Made by a program: the position numbers and the translations under genes. From Prado023 sp032123675 (GTDB lineage: Bacteria; Actinomycetota; Actinomycetes; S36-B12; CAIYMF01), in contig JAQBEX010000086.1 of the NCBI GenBank assembly GCA_032123675.1, positions 18,226 to 82,225 on the forward strand: 64,000 nucleotides of DNA, given 5' to 3'. Shown here in pieces: positions 1 to 7,286 of the stretch; position 1 is the first letter of the stretch, and each line of letters begins with the position of its first letter. A model generated the notes under the pieces. That model saw only the letters and a list, made by a program, of their open reading frames with translations. It searched no databases and was not told the DNA's origin.

Positions 1-874
1 GGGCACCACCGAAGACGGTCACATCAGCGCCTCGATCAGCGAGTCGCTCGAGGACCGGCGCCATCGCCTCGGCTCCCCTGCCGTCCGGGACGACGGCGAT
101 CACCGGATGGTCGTGGTCGATCATGGCCAGCGGGCCATGCAGCAGGTCGGCTCCCGAGAAGGCGTTGGCTGCCACGTAGGAGGTCTCCATCAGCTTCAGG
201 GCGGCCTCCCGCGCCGTGGGGTAGGAGTAGCCGCGGCCGGTGGTCACGAGCCGGTCGGTGAACCGGAACCGCGCGGCCAGGGCCGCCACATCCGAGCCGC
301 GCTCGACCAGGGACTGCGCTGCCTCCGGGATCCCCTGGGCCGCCGACATGTCCCCGCCGCGGTAGGCGTCGATCAGCAGCCAGAGCGCCAGGAGCTGCGA
401 GGAGTAGGACTTGGTCGCCGCGACCGCCAGCTCCGGCCCGGCCAGGACGTCGAGGTGCAGCTCGGAGGCCGCTGCGATCGCGCTGTCCGGGTTGTTCGTG
501 ACTGCCAGCGTGGTGGCCCCGCCTGCGCGCGCTGTGCGGACCGTCTCCACGAGGTCCGGGGAGCCCCCGCTCTGGCTGACCGTCAGCAGCACGACATCGG
601 ACAGGTTCGGCCGGGCCCCGTAGGCCGTCATCGTCGACGGGGACGCCAGCCCGGCCGGCAGCCCCAGGGACACCTCGACCAGGTACTTGGCGTACAGGGC
701 GGCGTGGTCACTGGTCCCACGAGCGGCGAGCAGGACGAACCGGGGGTTGCGCTCGCGGATGATCCCGACGATCTCGTGGACACGTTCCAGCGATCCGGGG
801 ACCAACAGGCGGGCCAGCGCCTCGGGCTGCTCGGCGATCTCGGCGGCCATCAGGGTGCCACGGTCCTCGGCCAT
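1..874 (-). CDS. SIS-domain phosphosugar isomerase/deaminase-like protein (3' end beyond window)
   Basis: About 291 N-terminal residues are visible; the C-terminus lies beyond position 1. Two SIS (sugar isomerase) folds can be read: the first has the phosphosugar loop 'TVSQSGGSPDLVETV' and the second has 'ALKLMETSYVAANAFSG' and 'LLHGPLAMI'. These resemble the isomerase half of glucosamine-6-phosphate synthase (GlmS) with no glutaminase domain. Such proteins are often annotated as GlmS-like, AgaS or NagB-II aminosugar-phosphate deaminases/isomerases; the exact substrate cannot be told. The ATG at 872-874 has AAGGA just upstream. A possible -10 box (TACAGT, 903-908) lies before it, so it may have its own promoter. 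Cytosolic amino-sugar metabolism is an inference. Confidence 0.85.
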   Translation of the reverse strand, partial: MAEDRGTLMAAEIAEQPEALARLLVPGSLERVHEIVGIIRERNPRFVLLAARGTSDHAALYAKYLVEVSLGLPAGLASPSTMTAYGARPNLSDVVLLTVSQSGGSPDLVETVRTARAGGATTLAVTNNPDSAIAAASELHLDVLAGPELAVAATKSYSSQLLALWLLIDAYRGGDMSAAQGIPEAAQSLVERGSDVAALAARFRFTDRLVTTGRGYSYPTAREAALKLMETSYVAANAFSGADLLHGPLAMIDHDHPVIAVVPDGRGAEAMAPVLERLADRGADVTVFGGA

Positions 875-951
875 CGGTCGATCCTTCACCTCGGGGGTGT
901 CCACTGTATCTGTGCTGAGGGCACCCAACGACCGCCAGCGGGAGGTGCTCC

Positions 952-1344
952 TCAGATCCCGCGCAGGAAACTGCCCCGGTCGACGATCGCCCGGACCACT
1001 CGGCCCGAGGCGATCTCATGAGCACGGATCCCACCAGGTCCGCCGTCCCCTGGTGGCTCAGTGACCTCCCGGGCGACGACGTCGAAGGCCAGGCCCCGGT
1101 CCTGTTCAGTGACCTCGGTGACCTCCACCTCGACCTGTGCTCCCACCGCGGATGCCCGGCGGTGGCGCATCCACACCTCGATCCCGACCGTCGTGCTGCT
1201 CGGATCCAGGTGCGGTCGTGCAGCTGCGACGGTGGCAGCCTCCATCCACGCCAGCAGGCGCGGCGTGGCGAGCACGGGCACGTCCCCGCTGCCCAGAGCG
1301 ATGGCGGTGTCCTCGTCGGTGACGGTGAACTGCTGTGTGCTCAC
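952..1344 (-). CDS. Hotdog-fold thioesterase, FlK-like
   Basis: A 130-residue protein starting at GTG 1342-1344 ('VSTQQFTVTDEDTA'), with GGAG about 12 nt upstream. It has the single-hotdog pattern of the fluoroacetyl-CoA thioesterase (FlK)-like family: a helix with 'TPRLLAWMEAATVAAA' carrying the conserved Thr and Glu, then 'VGIEVWMRHRRAS' with the family His. Family members hydrolyse small acyl-CoAs; the substrate here is unknown. A longer reading frame reaches 1527, but that part overlaps the bL37 gene in another frame, so the short start is preferred. It follows bL37 by 26 nt and may be cotranscribed. Confidence 0.75.
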   Translation of the reverse strand: MSTQQFTVTDEDTAIALGSGDVPVLATPRLLAWMEAATVAAARPHLDPSSTTVGIEVWMRHRRASAVGAQVEVEVTEVTEQDRGLAFDVVAREVTEPPGDGGPGGIRAHEIASGRVVRAIVDRGSFLRGI

Positions 1345-1370
1345 GAAGGATGCCGCACTCCGATGATCCG

Positions 1371-1445
1371 TCAGGCGTTGGGGCGCTTGCCGTGGTTGGC
1401 CCCGCTGCCCTTGCGGGCGCGGCGCTTGCGTGTCCGCTTGCTCAT
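1371..1445 (-). CDS. 50S ribosomal protein bL37 (24 aa)
   Basis: A 24-codon gene, very basic, beginning MSKRTRKRRARKG and ending ANHGKRPNA. This matches the small actinobacterial large-subunit protein bL37 first seen in mycobacterial ribosome structures: an Arg/Lys-rich N-terminus and the invariant 'ANHGKRPN' tail. A strong Shine-Dalgarno (GAGGAG) sits 6 nt before the ATG. The gene lies between a thioesterase and a DUF6918-like gene, downstream of sigR-rsrA. It binds rRNA. Most gene finders miss it because of its length. Confidence 0.9.
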   Translation of the reverse strand: MSKRTRKRRARKGSGANHGKRPNA

Positions 1446-1539
1446 GTCGACTCCTCAGATCCGGGACCGCCATCGTCGCACAGGCTGCCACCGACGGCGA
1501 AATCCGTTCCACAGGACCGCCGGCCACGTAGCAGGTGCA

Positions 1540-1998
1540 TCAGGCCCCCGGCTCCGTCCTGGCCGGCGTGTATGCGTCGATCAGCCCGGCGATGCCCGGG
1601 GCCGCCTCCTCGACGTAGCCGCGCGCAGAACCGCGCACCCGCCGGTAGGCCCGCCGCAGGGTGGCCTGGCTGGTGCGCTCAGCTCGGTCATCGGTGATCG
1701 ACAGCAGCGCATCGGCCATGCTCGTGCGCTGCTCGGTCAGGATCTCGACCAGGGGTCGGCCGCTGGTCACGTGCTGCTGGTAGAAGGGGTCCAGTTGATC
1801 GGCGAAGGAGTCGAGCAGCCCGTCCACAGCGGCGGGCACGATGCCGGGGCGGATGCCCATGAGCACCCGATAGGCCGATCTGACGGCCATCCCAGGGATC
1901 CCCGAGGCGCGCTGGACCTCAGCGTCGACGAGCGCGCACGCAGCCGTGACCACGGTCGGCCGGACGCTGGGATCGGTCAGGTAGGCGGACAGGTGCAC
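1540..1998 (-). CDS. DUF6918-like conserved actinobacterial protein
   Basis: From GTG 1996-1998 the protein is 152 residues ('VHLSAYLTDPSVRPTVV'). An ATG at 2064 would add 22 residues but would overlap the rsrA 3' end. It is all-helical and acidic, with 'ALVDAEVQ', 'ALLSITDDRAE' and 'AYRRVRGSARGYVEEA'. This agrees with my memory of the DUF6918 family, whose members are 140-150 aa; no function is known to me. There is no signal peptide or membrane segment. The position immediately after sigR-rsrA suggests membership of the thiol-stress operon, but only by location. Confidence 0.65.
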   Translation of the reverse strand: MHLSAYLTDPSVRPTVVTAACALVDAEVQRASGIPGMAVRSAYRVLMGIRPGIVPAAVDGLLDSFADQLDPFYQQHVTSGRPLVEILTEQRTSMADALLSITDDRAERTSQATLRRAYRRVRGSARGYVEEAAPGIAGLIDAYTPARTEPGA

Positions 1999-2041
1999 GG
2001 GGCCATCCTGCCGCACGGTTGCCGGTGAGCCGACGCGCCAC

Positions 2042-2317
2042 TCACGGTTGCCCGGGATGCTCAATCTGGATCCGCAAGCTCGCCAGCTCGGCAGCGAGCT
2101 TCGAGCGCAACTGGCCCGGTGCCACCTCGCAGCACGACCGCGCCACGATGGTCTTCACGATCCGTTCGACGTCGTACTCCTGCAGACAGGGCCCGCACTC
2201 CTCGAGGTGCTGGGAGATCTGCGCGTGGTCCGCGGCGCCGACCTCGCCGTCGAGGTACTCGTACAGATGGTTCAGAGCCTCCTGGCAGTCCAACTCATGA
2301 GGGTTCCCGCAACTCAT
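2042..2317 (-). CDS. rsrA: Zinc-binding redox anti-sigma factor RsrA/RshA
   Basis: A 91-residue ZAS-family anti-sigma factor. The signature is His-x3-Cys-x2-Cys in 'HLEECGPCLQEY' (residues ~37-48), with further Cys at 3 and 11 and a CC pair near 61-62. In the SigR/SigH system these Cys and His hold zinc when reduced and release the sigma factor when a disulphide forms. Its ATG overlaps the sigR stop (ATGA), so the two are translationally coupled and made in fixed ratio. It is cytosolic. Length and Cys pattern fit the mycothiol-system anti-sigma family. Confidence 0.93.
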   Translation of the reverse strand: MSCGNPHELDCQEALNHLYEYLDGEVGAADHAQISQHLEECGPCLQEYDVERIVKTIVARSCCEVAPGQLRSKLAAELASLRIQIEHPGQP

Positions 2318-2925
2318 GACTCATCCCCCTGTGCTGCACTCGGGATCAGGCCGCGGTCGACCGCGTAGTCCTCGAGGGTCGCGCGGAGCAGCTTGCGTCC
2401 GCGGTGCAGGCGGGACATGACCGTCCCGACCGGAGTGCCCATGATCTCGGCGATCTCCTTGTAGGCGAAGCCCTCAACATCGGCGTAGTAGACCGCCATC
2501 CGGAAATCCTCCGGCAGGGCTGCCAGCGCAGCTGTGACGTCGGAATCGGGCAGGCTGTCCAGAGCTTCGGCCTCGGCCGAGCGCAGGCCACCGGACGTGT
2601 GCCCCTCGGCGCGGGCCATCTGCCAGTCCTCGACGTCATCCGTCGAGGACTGCAGCGGCTCGCGCTGCTTCTTCCGGTAGCTGTTGATGAAGGTGTTGGT
2701 CTGGATCCGGTACAGCCAGGCACGCAGGTTGGTGCCGTCCTTGTACTGGTGGAAGGACGCAAATGCCTTCAGGAAGGTCTCCTGGACCAGGTCCTCGGCC
2801 TCAGCCGGGTTGCGGGTCAGCTTCAGTGCTGCGTTGTAGAGCGAGTCCAGGTGCGGCAGTGCGTCCCGCTCGAAGCGCGCCGATCGCGCGGCGTCCGACT
2901 CAGTCGGAGGCGGCGTGGCGGTCAT
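2314..2925 (-). CDS. sigR: ECF sigma factor SigR/SigH (thiol-oxidative stress)
   Basis: A group-4 sigma factor of 203 residues from ATG 2923-2925 (MTATPPPTESD). Region 2 carries 'EDLVQETFLKAFASFHQYKD' and 'LRAWLYRIQTNTFINSYRKK'; region 4 carries the helix-turn-helix 'YKEIAEIMGTPVGTVMSRLH'. These are hallmarks of the SigR/SigH clade that drives thioredoxin, mycothiol and protein-quality genes. The frame stays open upstream, with in-frame ATGs at 2946, 2982 and 3045. The 3045 ATG overlaps the -35 of the SigR-type promoter, so it cannot be used on that transcript. The 2982 start would give a 19-residue longer isoform. Coupled to rsrA by ATGA. Confidence 0.92.
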   Translation of the reverse strand: MTATPPPTESDAARSARFERDALPHLDSLYNAALKLTRNPAEAEDLVQETFLKAFASFHQYKDGTNLRAWLYRIQTNTFINSYRKKQREPLQSSTDDVEDWQMARAEGHTSGGLRSAEAEALDSLPDSDVTAALAALPEDFRMAVYYADVEGFAYKEIAEIMGTPVGTVMSRLHRGRKLLRATLEDYAVDRGLIPSAAQGDES

Positions 2926-2933
2926 ACCGCAAG

Positions 2934-2939
2934 AGCCTA
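2934..2939 (-). promoter_or_regulatory. Possible vegetative -10 box just upstream of sigR
   Basis: TAGGCT on the minus strand lies 8 nt before the ATG at 2925. It would give an almost leaderless transcript encoding only the short SigR. This is weaker than the other leaderless sites in the window, whose spacing is 6-7 nt. Confidence 0.4.
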
Positions 2940-3022
2940 GCGGCATACAGAGGGCAGCCCCGGTGCGGGGCTCGTCGTGCATGTGAACCAGCAAGGTCGC
3001 CTCCTCGTCATCCGGTGAGGTC

Positions 3023-3048
3023 AACACCCGCCGACCGGCTGCCATTCC
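3023..3048 (-). promoter_or_regulatory. SigR-dependent promoter (autoregulatory)
   Basis: On the minus strand GGAAT (3048-3044) is followed after exactly 18 nt by GTT (3025-3023), preceded by another G (GGGAAT) and followed by G (GTTG). This is the SigR/SigH consensus GGAAT-N18-GTT. It lies about 100 bp upstream of the main sigR start, as expected for positive autoregulation. Confidence 0.8.
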
Positions 3049-3073
3049 CGCACGTGGGCCGGGTGGGCAGTCC

Positions 3074-3079
3074 TAGGCT
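3074..3079 (+). promoter_or_regulatory. -10 box of leaderless MFS transcript
   Basis: TAGGCT followed by a 7-nt spacer and GTG 3087, with no Shine-Dalgarno. The predicted transcription start coincides with the start codon. Confidence 0.55.
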
Positions 3080-3086
3080 GGTCGAC

Positions 3087-4346
3087 GTGGCGGCCACGAA
3101 CTCCGACGGCTCGACGCGACCCTGGCTGACCCGCAACGTCAAGGTCCTGTCCGCGGTGTCCCTGGCCCAGGACACCGCAAGTGAGCTGATGTATCCGCTG
3201 ATCCCCATCCTGCTGACGACCAGCCTGGGGGCTCCGGCAGCTGTCGTTGGCCTGGTTGAGGGGGTCGCCGAAGGCGTGGCGGCCGCGATGAAGTACCTGT
3301 CGGGCCGGTGGTCGGACCGGTTCGGGCGCAAGCCGGCCGTGACCGCCGGGTATGGGCTCGCTGCGCTGGGCAAGGTGATCATTGCAGCGGCCGCCTCCTG
3401 GCCGGTGGTCCTCGTCGGCCGGGTCACAGATCGGATCGGCAAGGGCGTCCGTGGGGCTCCGCGCGACGCGCTGCTTGCCGAGGGCGTGCCACCCGACGCC
3501 GTCGGCCGGGTGTTCGGGTTCCACCGGGCCGCCGACACCCTCGGTGCCGTGATCGGGCCCCTGCTGGGTCTGGCAATCCTGACCGCGTCGGGCAACGACC
3601 TGGGCCTGGCGCTGTGGATCGCGGTGGTGCCGGCACTGATCAGCGTGGCCCTCGTCGGCCTCACGCGCGAATCCCGGACCCCGGTGTCGCGGCGCAGTTC
3701 CCCGGGGCCGGGCCGGCCGCTGCGCGATGCAGGTCCGGACCCGGGGCGCGCACCCCTGCCACGGCAGGTTCGCGCCCTGGCGACGGTGCTCGGACTCTTC
3801 GCGCTGGTCAACTTCCCCGATGCGCTGATCCTCCTGCGGGTCAACGACCTCGGCTTCAGCGCCGCACAGGTCGCCGGCGCCTACGCCCTGATGAACCTGG
3901 CCAGCGCCGCAGTCGCCTTCCCGGCGGGATCGCTGAGCGACCGATGGCCACGGTCGCGCGTGTACGCGCTGGGGCTTGTGTGCTTCGCCATCGGCTACAT
4001 CGGCCTCGGCCTGGTGGACGGCGGCTGGGCGGTCATGGCCGTGCTGGTCATCTACGGCGGGTTCGCCGGGATCACCGATGGTGTTGGCAAGGCCTGGATC
4101 ACCTCGCTGGCCCCACCGGCGATCCGCGGGCACGCCCAGGGGCTCTTCCAGGGCCTGGCCGGGGTCGGGATCCTCATCGCCGGGCTGTGGGCCGGGCTGC
4201 TGTGGACCGTTGGACCCGGATCCGGGGTTGTGCCGCTGCTCGCGTCGGGGACCATCGCCGCCGGCTGCGCGGGCGGCCTGTGGCTCTTCGGCCATCGGCT
4301 CGACACCGACCCGGCGGCTGCCGCAGGGATCAGCCCCGGCGGATGA
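3087..4346 (+). CDS. Major facilitator superfamily transporter
   Basis: 419 residues from GTG 3087 ('VDVAATNSDGSTRPWL'). About 12 hydrophobic segments are arranged as 6+6, with the MFS loop 2-3 signature near 'GRWSDRFGRKPAV' and its repeat-half counterpart 'GSLSDRWPRSR'. A charged, Pro/Arg-rich cytoplasmic linker separates the halves ('RRSSPGPGRPLRDAG'). It is likely a secondary drug or metabolite exporter in the inner membrane; substrate unknown. It is divergent from sigR and its 3' end overlaps the convergent rsmB by 17 bp. The longer open frame upstream runs through the sigR promoter region and is not supported. Confidence 0.85.
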   Translation: MAATNSDGSTRPWLTRNVKVLSAVSLAQDTASELMYPLIPILLTTSLGAPAAVVGLVEGVAEGVAAAMKYLSGRWSDRFGRKPAVTAGYGLAALGKVIIAAAASWPVVLVGRVTDRIGKGVRGAPRDALLAEGVPPDAVGRVFGFHRAADTLGAVIGPLLGLAILTASGNDLGLALWIAVVPALISVALVGLTRESRTPVSRRSSPGPGRPLRDAGPDPGRAPLPRQVRALATVLGLFALVNFPDALILLRVNDLGFSAAQVAGAYALMNLASAAVAFPAGSLSDRWPRSRVYALGLVCFAIGYIGLGLVDGGWAVMAVLVIYGGFAGITDGVGKAWITSLAPPAIRGHAQGLFQGLAGVGILIAGLWAGLLWTVGPGSGVVPLLASGTIAAGCAGGLWLFGHRLDTDPAAAAGISPGG

Positions 4347-5802
4347 GCGCGGCGAACATCCCGTCGGTGTCGTGCTCGGCGGGCCAGAGCCGCAGGTACG
4401 GCCCGGCGATGGATCCCGCCGGAAGGTCAAGTTCCGGGCACTCGCTGACCGGGACGACGGTCCCGCCGAGCCGTTGGACGTCGGCAACCACCGCCTCAGT
4501 CTCCGCCAGGTGCGGCGAGCAGGTCACGTAGAGCACGAGCCCGCCGGGACGCACCACCTCCAGGGCACGGGCCAGCAATCGACGTTGCAGGGCCGTCAGC
4601 TCGGTGAGGTCAGCCGGTGTCCGGCGCCACCTCGCCTCGGGCCGCCTGCGCAGGGCTCCCAGTCCGGTGCATGGGGCATCGACCAGCACACGGTCGTAGC
4701 CGGTGCCGATGTCGTCGGTCGTGGCGTCGGCAACCAGGACCTCGTGCCGACCACGAATGGGCCGCAGCGATGCCTTGACCAGGTCACCTCGGTGCTCGTG
4801 CAGCTCGACAGCTGTCAGGGAACCGCCCCGCTCTGCGGCCTGAGCTGCCAGCAGGGCGGCCTTGCCCCCCGGCCCGGCGCACATGTCCAGCCAGCGGACG
4901 TCGGGACCACCGAGCGCCGCATCAGCCAGCGCCAGAGCCACCACCTGGCTGCCCTCGTCCTGGACGCCGGCGGCACCCGTGGCGACCTCGGGGAGGGCGC
5001 CGGGGTTGACCGCGTCCACCCGGACCGCCAGGCGAGACAGGTCACCGGGACGGGCGGAGACGCCCTGATCGGCCAACCTGTCCATCAGCTCCTGGCGGTC
5101 GGTCGTCCGGCTGACCAGCGTCACCGCGCCTGCGGTGTTGTCCGCCAGCAGCTCGGTGGCGGTGTCGGCCCACGTGCGCTCGGGCTTCGAGGCGGACAAC
5201 GCATCGTGCACCCCACGGACGATCCAGCCCGGATGCGACGTGGAGACCGACAGATGGGTCACCGGGTCGGACTCGAATGTGGGTAACGACCCAGAGACGA
5301 CGAGGTGATCCAGCCAGTCCGCGGCCGTCCCACCGCGCGCCACCCTGCGCAGCACGGCGTTCGCGAACCCCGCGGCGCCCTTGTTCACGGTCTGGCCGAC
5401 CAGTTCCACCGTCTCGGAGACCGCAGCATGATCACCGACCCGCATGTTCTGCAGCTGGTGGACGCCCAGGCGCAGGGCGTTGAGCAACTCGGGCTGGAGC
5501 GTGTCGAGCGGGCGATCCACGCACTCGGCCAGGATCGCATCATGGCGCCCCTTCCACCGCAGGGCGCCGTAGCCCAGCTCGGTGGCGAACCCAGCGTCGC
5601 GGCCGGCGAGCTGATGGTGGGCCAGGATCCGGGGCCAGGCGATGTTGGCGTAGGCACCGTCGAGCTCCACGGCCCGGAACAGGTCCAGGGCCGCGAGCCG
5701 CGCCGGATCCATCCGACGGGGCGGCGCAGTCGGCGTGGGTCGCGTGGCCCGGCCGGCGCGGGCGCCACGCCGTGAGCCAGTGCGCCGGTGGTCGTCAGCC
5801 AA
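4330..5802 (-). CDS. rsmB: 16S rRNA (cytosine-967-C5)-methyltransferase RsmB
   Basis: 490 residues. A basic Arg/Pro-rich N-terminal tail (~1-30) is followed by a NusB-like RNA-binding domain (~31-165) and a SAM-dependent m5C methyltransferase domain. Motif I is 'DMCAGPGGKAALLAA'; motif IV is 'DAPCTGLGALRRRPEARW' with the releasing Cys; motif VI is 'TCSPHLAETE' with the catalytic Cys. It methylates C967 of 16S rRNA in E. coli. The start is a TTG at 5800-5802 that overlaps the fmt stop; an ATG at 5712 is the alternative and would drop only the basic tail. Last gene of priA-def-fmt-rsmB, the order also seen in Mycobacterium (fmt-fmu). Confidence 0.92.
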   Translation of the reverse strand: MADDHRRTGSRRGARAGRATRPTPTAPPRRMDPARLAALDLFRAVELDGAYANIAWPRILAHHQLAGRDAGFATELGYGALRWKGRHDAILAECVDRPLDTLQPELLNALRLGVHQLQNMRVGDHAAVSETVELVGQTVNKGAAGFANAVLRRVARGGTAADWLDHLVVSGSLPTFESDPVTHLSVSTSHPGWIVRGVHDALSASKPERTWADTATELLADNTAGAVTLVSRTTDRQELMDRLADQGVSARPGDLSRLAVRVDAVNPGALPEVATGAAGVQDEGSQVVALALADAALGGPDVRWLDMCAGPGGKAALLAAQAAERGGSLTAVELHEHRGDLVKASLRPIRGRHEVLVADATTDDIGTGYDRVLVDAPCTGLGALRRRPEARWRRTPADLTELTALQRRLLARALEVVRPGGLVLYVTCSPHLAETEAVVADVQRLGGTVVPVSECPELDLPAGSIAGPYLRLWPAEHDTDGMFAALIRRG

Positions 5803-6721
5803 GGCGCTCGCCCGGCTCCACGCGGACGCCGCGGGCCCAGTCGCCGGCCGGCATGAGCCGCTTGCCCTCGGCCTTGACGTCCCCGAGCAGCACCGCGTGG
5901 GTCGCGGTGCCCACCCAGATGCGGTTCTTCAGCACGCGGAGCTCGCCTGCAGGCAGGTCCGTCACCTCCGGCGCGAGCCGGGCCGGGCCCAGCTTCACCC
6001 GCTCCCCCCGGAACTGGCTCCACGCCCCCGGGGCCGGGGTGCAGCCCCGGATCAGCCGATCGACACGCATCGCCGGGTCCGTCCAGGACACACGTGCGTC
6101 CTCGACCGTGATCTTGGGGGCCAGGCTCACCCCGTCAACTGACTGAGGCACCGGAACCAGCGCACCAGCCTCGAGACCGTCGAGGGTGGCGACCAGCAGG
6201 CCGGCTCCCGACTCCGCGAGTCGTCCCAGGACGTCGCCCGCGGTGTCGGTGGCACCGATCGCATCGGTGACCACACCGAACACCGGACCGGTGTCCAGAC
6301 CCTCCTCGAGCAGGAACGTGCTGGCGCCAGTCACCTGGTCACCGGCCATCACGGAGTGCTGGACAGGGGCCGCGCCGCGCCATGCGGGCAGCAGCGAGAA
6401 GTGCAGGTTCACCCAGCCGTGCGACGGGATGGCCAACGCACTGGGCGGGATCAGCCCGCCGTAGGCCACGATCGGGGCCGCCTGCGGCTCGATCTCGGCA
6501 AGCCGGTCGAGGAACGCAGGGTCACGGACACGTTCGGGCCGGAGGACCTCGATCCCGTGCGCCAGGGCGATCTCCGCGACCGGCGAGGGCATCAGTCGGC
6601 GGCCGCGCCCAGCCGGGGCGTCCGGTCGGGTCAGTACGGCGACCACCTCGTGCGGGGACGCCAGCAGGGCATTGAGCGCCGGCACCGCAGCCTGCGGGGT
6701 CCCGGCGAAGAGGACCCGCAT
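5795..6721 (-). CDS. fmt: Methionyl-tRNA formyltransferase
   Basis: 308 residues starting MRVLFAGTPQAAVPAL at ATG 6719-6721. It formylates Met-tRNAfMet for initiation using 10-formyltetrahydrofolate. The N-terminal hydrolase-like domain has 'HFSLLPAWRGAAPVQ', containing the SLLP signature, and the C-terminal domain has 'RGCTPAPGAWSQF'. A longer frame exists upstream, but the chosen start overlaps the def stop by one base (TGATG), the coupling pattern used throughout this operon. Being next to def makes a formylation/deformylation cassette. Confidence 0.96.
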   Translation of the reverse strand: MRVLFAGTPQAAVPALNALLASPHEVVAVLTRPDAPAGRGRRLMPSPVAEIALAHGIEVLRPERVRDPAFLDRLAEIEPQAAPIVAYGGLIPPSALAIPSHGWVNLHFSLLPAWRGAAPVQHSVMAGDQVTGASTFLLEEGLDTGPVFGVVTDAIGATDTAGDVLGRLAESGAGLLVATLDGLEAGALVPVPQSVDGVSLAPKITVEDARVSWTDPAMRVDRLIRGCTPAPGAWSQFRGERVKLGPARLAPEVTDLPAGELRVLKNRIWVGTATHAVLLGDVKAEGKRLMPAGDWARGVRVEPGERLG

Positions 6722-7266
6722 CAGCCCAGGCCCGGTCGGATCGAGTGCGGGCTGAACCGGATCTGTGGGGTCGGTTGGCCGAACCACTCGGACTCCCGGA
6801 TCTCCTTCATGGCGGCCTTGCGACTCTCGGTGTCCAGCCGATCGATGAACAGGATCCCGTCAAGATGGTCGGTCTCGTGCTGGACACATCGCGCCAGGAG
6901 CTCCGAGCCCTCGATGGTCATCGGCTCCCCGTGCATGTTCATGCCCCGGGCCACGACCCGCAGTGCCCGCTTGGTGTCATAGGTGAGCCCGGGCAGGGAC
7001 AGGCACCCCTCCTCGCCGTCCTGCTGCTCGTCGGACAGGTCGAGGCTGGGGTTGATCAGGTAGCCGACCTCGTCGTCGACCCAGTACGTGAAGACCCGCA
7101 GGGACACGCCGATCTGCGGCGCCGCCAACCCGACGCCGGGGGCGTCCATCATGGTGTCGGTGAGGTCGGCGACCAGCGTGCGCAACTCCTTGTCGAAGGT
7201 CTCGACCGGAGCGGCGGGTGTCCGCAACACGGGGTCGCCGAACAGTCGGATCGGTTGCAGCGGCAT
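6721..7266 (-). CDS. def: Peptide deformylase
   Basis: 181 residues. It removes the N-formyl group from nascent proteins. All three metal/active-site motifs are present: 'GVGLAAPQIG' (motif 1), 'EEGCLSLPG' with the metal-binding Cys (motif 2), and 'QHETDHLDGI' with HExxH (motif 3). The length fits actinobacterial PDFs. It lies 20 nt after priA and its stop overlaps the fmt start (TGATG). Confidence 0.97.
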   Translation of the reverse strand: MPLQPIRLFGDPVLRTPAAPVETFDKELRTLVADLTDTMMDAPGVGLAAPQIGVSLRVFTYWVDDEVGYLINPSLDLSDEQQDGEEGCLSLPGLTYDTKRALRVVARGMNMHGEPMTIEGSELLARCVQHETDHLDGILFIDRLDTESRKAAMKEIRESEWFGQPTPQIRFSPHSIRPGLG

Positions 7267-7286
7267 GCCCCCATTCTAGAGCCGGA

